Assembly: GCA_016190505.1 (NCBI GenBank)
Contig: JACPQM010000047.1
Coordinates: 1 to 64,000, forward strand
Length of the DNA: 64,000 bases
Direction of reading: 5' to 3'
Origin: Chloroflexota bacterium
GTDB lineage: Bacteria > Chloroflexota > Dehalococcoidia > JACPQK01
A program made the position numbers and the translations under genes. Shown here piece by piece: positions 54,409-61,649 of this stretch (position 1 is the stretch's first letter; each line of letters opens with the position of its first letter). Below the pieces are notes generated by a model that did no database searches, was not told the DNA's origin, and was given only the letters and a program-made list of their open reading frames with translations.

Positions 54409-55773
54409 ATGGGTAGCATGATAAGCAATCAACATAGTGCCAAACTCTTTGTCGCCTCCCTGCCCTTTGACCGGCGGCTGTACCGGCAGGACATCGCCTG
54501 CTCGGTGGCCCACGTGCGTATGCTGGCCCGCCAGGGCATCATCACGGACAAGGAGGCCGAGCTTATCGTCATGGGCCTGGGCGCCATCCGGGAGGAGCTG
54601 GACAAGGGGACCTTCCCCTTCCGGCCCGAGATGGAGGACATCCACATGGCCATCGAGGCCCGCCTCACCGAGCGCCTGGGCCCGGTGGCGGGCAAGCTCC
54701 ATACCGGACGCTCCCGCAACGACCTGGTGGCCACTGACACCCGCCTCTACGTCAAGGATGCGGCTACCCAGACGGTAACGGCCATCCATGATCTCCAGAG
54801 CGCCCTGCTGGACGTGGCGCAGGCCAACCTGGACGTGGCCATCCCGGGCTATACCCACCTCCAGAGGGCGCAGCCCGTGCTCTTTGCCCACCACATGCTG
54901 GCCTACTTCGAGATGCTCCACCGCGACTGCGCCCGCTTCCGCGCGGCCGGCGCGGAGGCCGATGTCATGCCCCTGGGCAGCGGCGCCCTGGCCGGGGTGA
55001 CCTACCCCCTGGATAGGGAGTTCCTGGCCCAGGAGCTGGGGTTCTCGCGCATCTCGGACAACAGCCTGGATGCCGTCTCCGACCGAGACTTCCTCGTTTC
55101 CTACCTGGCGGCGGCGGCCACCTGCATGATGCACCTGTCGCGGCTGTCCGAGGAGCTGGTGCTGTGGTCCTCCGCCGAGTTCGCGTTTATCTCCCTGGGC
55201 GAGGAGTACACCACCGGCTCCTCCATCATGCCCCAGAAGCGCAACCCCGACATGGCCGAGCTGGCCCGGGGCAAGACGGGCCGGGTCTACGGCCATCTGA
55301 TGGGCCTGCTTGCCACGATGAAGGGCCTGCCCCTGGCCTATAACCGGGACATGCAGGAGGACAAGGAGGGCGTGTTCGACACCGTGGACACGCTCCAGGC
55401 CACGCTGGGGGTGTTCTCGGGCATGGTGCGCAGCATCAGGGTGAATCGAGAGGCTACCGCCCGGGCGGCCGCGGACAGCATGCTGCTGGCCACGGACGTT
55501 GCCGACTACCTGGTGGGCAAGGGCCTGCCCTTCCGCCAGGCCCACGGGGTGGTGGCGCAGGTCGTGCGCCACGCCCAATCGCAGGGCAAGGCCCTGAACG
55601 AGCTGAGCGTCGAGGAGCTACAGCGCTTCTCCACCCTGTTCGCGCCGGACGTGACCACCATCACCCTGGAGGCGGCGCTGGCCGCCCGCCGGGGCCACGG
55701 GGGGACCGCCCCCCGCCGCGTGCGCGAGGCCCTGGCGGAGGCGCGGAAGCGGCTGGAGGCGTGCCGTGGCTAG
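54409..55773 (+). CDS. argH: Argininosuccinate lyase
   Basis: HTGRSRNDLVATDTRLYVKDA; GSSIMPQKRNPDMAELARGKTGRVYGHL. Confidence 0.97.
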   Translation: MGSMISNQHSAKLFVASLPFDRRLYRQDIACSVAHVRMLARQGIITDKEAELIVMGLGAIREELDKGTFPFRPEMEDIHMAIEARLTERLGPVAGKLHTGRSRNDLVATDTRLYVKDAATQTVTAIHDLQSALLDVAQANLDVAIPGYTHLQRAQPVLFAHHMLAYFEMLHRDCARFRAAGAEADVMPLGSGALAGVTYPLDREFLAQELGFSRISDNSLDAVSDRDFLVSYLAAAATCMMHLSRLSEELVLWSSAEFAFISLGEEYTTGSSIMPQKRNPDMAELARGKTGRVYGHLMGLLATMKGLPLAYNRDMQEDKEGVFDTVDTLQATLGVFSGMVRSIRVNREATARAAADSMLLATDVADYLVGKGLPFRQAHGVVAQVVRHAQSQGKALNELSVEELQRFSTLFAPDVTTITLEAALAARRGHGGTAPRRVREALAEARKRLEACRG

Positions 55774-55775
55774 TG

Positions 55776-55848
55776 TAGCCCTCACCCTCGCCCTCTCCCA
55801 GAGGGAGAGGGAAACACCTCCTCTCTCCCCTGGCGGGAGAAAGTCGTA
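55776..55848. repeat. CCTCACCCTCGCCCTCTCCC-type repeat after argH
   Basis: cctcaccctcgccctctcccagagggagagggaaacacctcctctctcccctggcgggagaaag. Confidence 0.8.
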
Positions 55849-55882
55849 GCGGGCGGAGATCAACTCTTGAAGGAGACGCCAA

Positions 55883-56404
55883 ATGGATTTGCCCAACGGG
55901 ACACCAAGTGGAATCCACAAGAGCTCAAGACATTCAAAGATCATTGGAGACCTTGGCGAGAGATTGATATGTAACTGGTTGTCTCGGTCAGGGTTCGAAG
56001 TAGCCATTCTTGACCATACGGGTCTCGACATAATCGCCGCCAAGGATAATAGACGGCTCGGCATCACGGTGAAGTCGCGGACGAGGAGCCGAAACCCAAA
56101 CGAAGAGGTGACGGTTTTCAAGAAGGACGACGCAAAGAAGCTGCGGGATGCCTGCACTGCCTTTAACTGCGAGCCGTGGGTAGGCATCTACGTGGAGACT
56201 CAAGTAGAGACTCAAGACGGCGGCGATGTGTATCTTACCAGCGTGCGTAACTATGAGTCCAAGTACCTAGTGCGGGAAAACAAGCAGGGCGACTGGAAGA
56301 TGACGGCCCGTGCGAAACTAGAATACGGCAAGGACCCTGATGTCATGCACATTGCGATACAATTTGATGTTCAGCACTGGTTTGCCCAGAGTGCACTATT
56401 GTAG
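55883..56404 (+). CDS. Orphan hypothetical protein, possible PD-(D/E)XK nuclease fold
   Basis: KIIGDLGERLICNWLSRSGFEVAILDHTGLDIIAAKDNRRLGITVKSRTRS. Confidence 0.55.
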   Translation: MDLPNGTPSGIHKSSRHSKIIGDLGERLICNWLSRSGFEVAILDHTGLDIIAAKDNRRLGITVKSRTRSRNPNEEVTVFKKDDAKKLRDACTAFNCEPWVGIYVETQVETQDGGDVYLTSVRNYESKYLVRENKQGDWKMTARAKLEYGKDPDVMHIAIQFDVQHWFAQSALL

Positions 56405-56617
56405 CGGCAGGACTCCGTGCTCGCCTCTGGTTCGACAGGCTCACCACGAGCGGGCCTATCCGCAGTTGGTAGCGGCGGGACTCCGTGCCCACCCCGCGCC
56501 CCGGGGGGAGGCTGGCAAACAACAAGCACTGCTAACGGCCGACCTCACCCTCACCTTAATCCTCTCCCGTCGCGGGAGAGGGGAGAGCCTGCACCAGCCG
56601 CCCAACGCAATATCGGA

Positions 56618-57304
56618 GTGAATGCTGTGACCAAGCCTGAAGTGAAACTGGCCCCCTCCGTCCTCTCGGCGGACTTTAGCCGGCTGGGGGAGGCGGTGCG
56701 CGAGGCCACCGAGGCCGGGGCCGACTATATCCACATTGACATCATGGACGGGCACTTCGTGCCCAACCTGACGGTCGGCCCGCCCATGGTGGCCGCCCTG
56801 CGCCCCTGGACCAAGCTGCCCTTTGACGTGCACCTCATGATGTCGGAGCCGGACCGCTACCTGGAGGCCTTCGCCAGGGCGGGCTCGAACATCATCACCG
56901 TCCACGCCGAGGCCTGCGTCCACCTGCACCGCAGCGTCCAGGCCATCAAAGCCCTGGGAGCCAGGGCTGGCGTGGCCATCAATCCAGCGAGTCCTCTGTC
57001 CCTCATCGAGGAGGTGCTGGCCGAGGCCGACCTGGTGCTCCTGATGAGCGTCAACCCGGGCTTTGGCGGGCAGAGTTTCATCCCTGCCTCTCTGGACAAG
57101 ATCACCCGGCTGCGCCGGATGCTGGACGAGTCCCGATGTCTCGGGACCGAGCTGGAGGTGGACGGCGGCATCAACGCCGAGCTGGCCTCGGCGGTGGTCA
57201 AGCACGGCGCCCGGGTGCTGGTGGCGGGCAACGCCGTGTTCCACAAGGGGGAGAGCGTAGCCCAGGCTGTAGCCCGGCTGCGGGCCAGCCTGGACAAAGC
57301 ATGA
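56618..57304 (+). CDS. rpe: Ribulose-phosphate 3-epimerase
   Basis: APSVLSADFSRLGEAV; HIDIMDGHFVPNLTVGPPMV; DVHLMMSEPDRYL; MSVNPGFGGQSFIP; GTG start (56618 or 56627). Confidence 0.95.
   Translation: MNAVTKPEVKLAPSVLSADFSRLGEAVREATEAGADYIHIDIMDGHFVPNLTVGPPMVAALRPWTKLPFDVHLMMSEPDRYLEAFARAGSNIITVHAEACVHLHRSVQAIKALGARAGVAINPASPLSLIEEVLAEADLVLLMSVNPGFGGQSFIPASLDKITRLRRMLDESRCLGTELEVDGGINAELASAVVKHGARVLVAGNAVFHKGESVAQAVARLRASLDKA
57130..57147. repeat. 18-bp GTCCCGA..TCGGGAC palindrome inside rpe
   Basis: gtcccgatgtctcgggac. Confidence 0.8.
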
Positions 57305-58629
57305 GCCCCCTAGAGAAGACAGACGTAGGGGCGACCCGTTCGGCAAGCTCAGGGCAGGCCCGGCGGGTCGCCCCTACGGGCCGGGGCAGGCTCTGGCTGG
57401 CGCTCATGCCCTGGGTGATACTGGCCGCAGCCTTTGTGCTTCGGGCCATGGAATCGGGCATCCGGGGCAACTTCGGCCTGTTCTTCCACCCCCTGGACCA
57501 GGAGTTCGGTTGGAGCCGCGGCTCCGTCTCCCTGGCCATGTCCATCGGGATGATCACCTGGGCGCTGGTACTTCCTTTTGGGGGGCGCCTGTGCGACCGC
57601 TACGGTCCGCGCCGGGTGATGGCTGGTGGCATCGTCCTGGCCGTGGTCGCCCTGATAGGGGCGAGCACGGCCAGTCGGCTGTGGCACCTCTACTTCTGGT
57701 GGGGCATTGTGGACGGTGTGGCCTGGGGATTGGGGGCGACGGTAGGCTCGGTGACTCTTCTGGCCCGCTGGTTCACTCGCAACCGGGGCCTGGCCATGAG
57801 CATCTCCATCTCGGGCGTTTCGGCAGGCTCCATGGTCCTGGTGCCCATCGGGGCAGCCCTGCTGACCATGACAGATTGGCGGGGTGTGTTCCGCGCCCTC
57901 GCCCTGATGATCGTCCTGGTCACTGTGCCGGTCCTTCTCTTCGTGGTGCGGGACAGGCCCCCGGCACAGGCCCGGCAGGAGGACCCTGGCGGACGCATCC
58001 ATGCCCAAGGCGAGCGAGTTTCGCTGCGCCAGGCTTTTGGCAGGGGGCCCTACCGGCTCATAGCCCTGGTCTACGTCGCCTGTGGGGTGGTGGGAATGGC
58101 GCTGCCGGTGCACCTCATCCCGTACGCCATTGACAGGGGCCTGTCGCCCCTGGCGGCCGCCCGGGCCATGAGCGTGTTCAGCGCCATGTCCATTGCCGGC
58201 GTGGTAGCCTTCGGCGCCCTTTCCGACCGGATCGGACGGAAGCACTTACTGGCTCTGGGGTATGTCTTCCGGCTGGTGGGGATTCTGATCCTGGTGGCAG
58301 CGCGGGGGGAAGCAATGCTGCTGGCAGGCGCCCTGTTCCTGGGAATAGGGTTCAACACGCCGGGTGGCCTGATACCAGCCCTGGTGGCCGATGTTTACGG
58401 CGCGGTGTCGGTGGGGCTACTCACGGGTACCCTGTCCACCATGCACCAGATCGCTGGAGCGCTGGGGGTGTGGTCAGCGGGTTATCTGTTCGATGCCACG
58501 GGCAGCTACGCTTTGCCCTTCCTGGCTATGGCTGCACTGAGCGTGGTCTCCGGCGCCGGCGCCCTGTTCATCCAGGAGAAAGCAAAGGCTAGCGTGCCAG
58601 TAGCAGCAAGCGGAGGTGCGAGTCGATGA
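57301..58629 (+). CDS. Major facilitator superfamily transporter
   Basis: 12-TM pattern; LPFGGRLCDRYGPRRVMAGG; ALSDRIGRKHLLALGY; N-terminus contains a palindromic element. Confidence 0.92.
   Translation: MSPLEKTDVGATRSASSGQARRVAPTGRGRLWLALMPWVILAAAFVLRAMESGIRGNFGLFFHPLDQEFGWSRGSVSLAMSIGMITWALVLPFGGRLCDRYGPRRVMAGGIVLAVVALIGASTASRLWHLYFWWGIVDGVAWGLGATVGSVTLLARWFTRNRGLAMSISISGVSAGSMVLVPIGAALLTMTDWRGVFRALALMIVLVTVPVLLFVVRDRPPAQARQEDPGGRIHAQGERVSLRQAFGRGPYRLIALVYVACGVVGMALPVHLIPYAIDRGLSPLAAARAMSVFSAMSIAGVVAFGALSDRIGRKHLLALGYVFRLVGILILVAARGEAMLLAGALFLGIGFNTPGGLIPALVADVYGAVSVGLLTGTLSTMHQIAGALGVWSAGYLFDATGSYALPFLAMAALSVVSGAGALFIQEKAKASVPVAASGGASR
57324..57377. repeat. GTAGGGGC-family element in frame in the MFS N-terminus
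   Basis: cgtaggggcgacccgttcggcaagctcagggcaggcccggcgggtcgcccctacg; encodes VGATRSASSGQARRVAPTG. Confidence 0.85.
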
Positions 58630-58649
58630 TTCGTCCTGGTGTTGACAAA

Positions 58650-58681
58650 ACGTAGGGGCGTATTGCGATACGCCCCTACGT
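58650..58681. repeat. GTAGGGGC-family palindrome between MFS and rpmB
   Basis: acgtaggggcgtattgcgatacgcccctacgt. Confidence 0.9.
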
Positions 58682-58696
58682 CGTGGGCAACGAACG

Positions 58697-58882
58697 TTAG
58701 GCGCGGACCTTGGTCTGCGTCCGCAGGCAGCGGGTGCAAACGTAAAGACGCCGCACCACACCACCCGTCGTCACCCGGCGTCGCTGGATATTGGGCATCC
58801 ACATGCGGTTGGTCCGGCGCTTGGAATGGCTTACGTTATGCCCCCAGTCCGGGGCCTTGCCGCAGATCTCGCACTTGGCCAA
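58697..58882 (-). CDS. rpmB: 50S ribosomal protein L28
   Basis: [36 protein letters not shown]. Confidence 0.95.
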   Translation of the reverse strand: MAKCEICGKAPDWGHNVSHSKRRTNRMWMPNIQRRRVTTGGVVRRLYVCTRCLRTQTKVRA

Positions 58883-59016
58883 GGCTTACTCCATCCTTGA
58901 AAAATCCAGATTTATAGCATAACATATTCTAAGTCTTTTTTCACAAGGTCAGGTTAGTTCGTGATCACGAGTGTAGCTTCCTAGGCTCAGCCGTTGGGTG
59001 AATAGGTGGCGCTTCC

Positions 59017-59131
59017 CCGTCATTGCGAGGAGCGTAGCGACGAAGCAACCCACGAACGGTGGCCGCGGTCCCGACAAGTCGGGACTTCGCTGCCCCTTCG
59101 CTCCGCTCAGGGCTTCGGCTCGCAATGACGG
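59017..59131. mobile_element. 115-bp MITE-like element with 13-bp perfect TIRs
   Basis: ccgtcattgcgag ... ctcgcaatgacgg; contains nested gtcccgacaagtcgggac (59068-59085). Confidence 0.8.
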
Positions 59132-59184
59132 AAGGTAATACTCAATGCGCCTTTTTCTTGAGCGGCCCCCGGAGGACATCCATC

Positions 59185-60810
59185 GTGCAAGTGGGCACCT
59201 ATCCCCGAGTGATCAGCGGCGATGGCGCCACCCTGAGAGGCATGTTTACTCTGGCCACAACATGCCTGGAGAGGAACGCGGCCGCCGTAAATGCCCTCAA
59301 CGTCTTCCCTGTCCCCGATGGGGACACGGGGACCAACATGCTGCTCACCATGCGCAGTGCCCTGGAAGAGGCTTGCCGCTGCCCTGAGAACGGCGCCGGC
59401 GCAGTGCTCCAGGCCATGGGCAAGGGGGCGATGATGGGCGCCCGGGGCAACAGCGGGGTTATCCTGGCGCAGTTCCTGCGCGGCCTGGCGTCCCGGCTGG
59501 AGAAGCTGGACTGCGTCACGGGCGCTGACCTGGCGGCTGGGCTCGTAGAGGGGACCACGTGGGCATACAAGGGCGTGAGTCACCCTACCGAGGGCACCAT
59601 ACTTACCGTGGTCCGCGAGGCGGCCACTGCCGCCCAGAGCGAGGCATCGCGGGGCGGCCACGATCTGACCGCCGTCCTGGCTGCGGCCACCCAGGCCGCC
59701 CTGGAGACGGTGAGACGCACCCCCGCCATGCTGCCTGTGCTCCGGGAGGCGGGTGTAGTGGACGCCGGGGGGCAGGGCCTGTTCGTGCTCTTGGACGGCG
59801 CGCTGCATTACCTCATGGGCGAGCGGGAGGCCCGGGACCATGGCGGCCTGGGGGCGGTGGACAGCCACTGGCTGGAGTCGCTGGCAGCCAATCCGGAAGA
59901 CGGCTTCGGGTATTGCACCGAGTTCGTGCTCCGGCCTCGGGGGGAAGCCCAGGCGAGTGCCATCCAGGACCGGTTGGTGCAGATGGGCCAGTCGGTGCTG
60001 GTCGTGGGTGACCCTGACCTGGTGCGAGTCCATGTGCACACAGCGGATCCGGGGGCGGTATTGACCTATGCCGTGTCCCTGGGTAGCCTGACCCAGGTGA
60101 AAATCCAGAACATGGACGAGCAACACCAGGACTTCCTGGCCGCCAGGCCGGCGCCCCAGGGACGGCGCCTGGTCGCGGTAGCCGTGGGCGATGGGCTGAC
60201 GGAGATCTTCCGCGGCCTGGGAGCGACGGTGGTGACCGGGGGCCAGACCATGAACCCCAGCGTCCAGGAGCTGCTTCAGGCGGTGCAGAGCGCGCCCGCC
60301 ACCGAGATGGTGCTGTTGCCCAATAACCCGAACATCTTGCAGGCGGCCAACCAGGTGCCTGGCTTGAGCCAGAAAGAGGTGGTGGTAGTGCCCACGGTAA
60401 GTATCGCGGAGGGCGTGGCGGCGGCCATCGCCTTCGACCCCGAGGCCACCCTGGAAGCCAACGTTGAGGCCATGGAAGCGGCCCGGCGCGGCGTCCACAG
60501 CGGTGAAGTGACCCGGGCCACTCGCTCGGTCACCATTGGCGGGATCAGGGCCAGGGCTGGCCAGGTGATCGGACTGCTCAACGGGGAGATGGTGGTGGCT
60601 GGCGATGACTCCGCCGAGGTGGTCTGTCACCTCCTGGCGCGCATAGGCGGAGGCCCTGGCGGCTTGATCACGCTCTACTACGGGGAGGGGATAGCTCGAG
60701 AACAGGCGGATGCGGTGGCCGTCGAAGTCCGCCAGCGCTTCCCCGAGCAAGAGGTGGAGTTGCACCTGGGCGGACAGCCCTACTACGAGTACCTGGTATC
60801 GGTGGAGTAG
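59185..60810 (+). CDS. DAK2/DhaL-domain protein (YloV-like)
   Basis: NALNVFPVPDGDTGTNMLLTMRSALEEA; GARGNSGVILAQFLRGLA; GTG start with SD ggagg. Confidence 0.9.
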   Translation: MQVGTYPRVISGDGATLRGMFTLATTCLERNAAAVNALNVFPVPDGDTGTNMLLTMRSALEEACRCPENGAGAVLQAMGKGAMMGARGNSGVILAQFLRGLASRLEKLDCVTGADLAAGLVEGTTWAYKGVSHPTEGTILTVVREAATAAQSEASRGGHDLTAVLAAATQAALETVRRTPAMLPVLREAGVVDAGGQGLFVLLDGALHYLMGEREARDHGGLGAVDSHWLESLAANPEDGFGYCTEFVLRPRGEAQASAIQDRLVQMGQSVLVVGDPDLVRVHVHTADPGAVLTYAVSLGSLTQVKIQNMDEQHQDFLAARPAPQGRRLVAVAVGDGLTEIFRGLGATVVTGGQTMNPSVQELLQAVQSAPATEMVLLPNNPNILQAANQVPGLSQKEVVVVPTVSIAEGVAAAIAFDPEATLEANVEAMEAARRGVHSGEVTRATRSVTIGGIRARAGQVIGLLNGEMVVAGDDSAEVVCHLLARIGGGPGGLITLYYGEGIAREQADAVAVEVRQRFPEQEVELHLGGQPYYEYLVSVE

Positions 60811-60812
60811 CC

Positions 60813-61649
60813 ATGACAGTGCAGGTAGTCACCGACAGCACTTCAGACCTCCCGCCAGCGCTGGCCCGGGAGCTGGGCATCCAGGTTGTCCCGTTGCAGG
60901 TGCACTTCGGCGGAGAGACCTATCGGGACGGTGTGGACATCCAGCCAGCCGAGTTCTTCCAGAAGCTGCGGGGTAGCCCGGTACTGCCTACCACCTCCCA
61001 GCCCTCGGCCGGCGACTTCCTGGAGACCTACCGCAAGATCACGGCCACCGGCGCCGACATACTTTCCATACACATATCCAGCAAGCTCAGCGGCACACAT
61101 AACTCGGCGATGCTGGCCAAGCAGGAGCTTGGCGGCCGCATTGAGGTGCTCGATTCCCAACAGGCCAGCTTCGCCCTGGGGCTAATCGCGGTGGCCGCCG
61201 CCCGGGCGGCCAGGGCAGGCGCCAGCCTGGAAGAAGCGACCCGGGTGGCCAGGCAGGCTATGCCGCGCACCTATTTCTTTGGCCTTGTGGACACGCTGGA
61301 GTACCTGCAAAAGGGCGGGCGCATCGGCAAGGCCCAGGCCCTCTTGGGCGGCCTGCTGAAGGTCAAGCCCATCCTCACCATCCGGGAGGGCGAGGCCCAC
61401 GATCTGGCCCGCGTTCGTACCCGAGCCAAGGCCATTGACCGCATGGTGGAGATCGTGGCCAGCTTGCGCCCCGTGGTCGAGTTGGCCGTTGTCCACAGCT
61501 CCCCTGAGGATGAGGTGGCGGCACTTACCGACCGGGTCAAGCAGTTCTCGCCCGGAAAGGTGGTCCAGCGCACCATGTTCGGGCCGGTCATTGGCACCTA
61601 CATCGGTCCTGGCGGGTTGGGGGTGGTGCTTCAGGTGGCGGAGAAATGA
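60813..61649 (+). CDS. DegV-family fatty-acid-binding protein
   Basis: VQVVTDSTSDLPPALARELGIQVVPLQVHFGGETYRDGVDI; LPTTSQPSAGDFLETYRKI. Confidence 0.95.
   Translation: MTVQVVTDSTSDLPPALARELGIQVVPLQVHFGGETYRDGVDIQPAEFFQKLRGSPVLPTTSQPSAGDFLETYRKITATGADILSIHISSKLSGTHNSAMLAKQELGGRIEVLDSQQASFALGLIAVAAARAARAGASLEEATRVARQAMPRTYFFGLVDTLEYLQKGGRIGKAQALLGGLLKVKPILTIREGEAHDLARVRTRAKAIDRMVEIVASLRPVVELAVVHSSPEDEVAALTDRVKQFSPGKVVQRTMFGPVIGTYIGPGGLGVVLQVAEK

Noticed and set aside
59059-59184. N-terminal extension of the DAK2 ORF
   Set aside because: Overlaps a MITE-like element; the GTG at 59185 with SD ggagg fits the family start
59107-60765. 552-aa antisense ORF opposite the DAK2 gene
   Set aside because: Shadow ORF with composition typical of antisense high-GC frames
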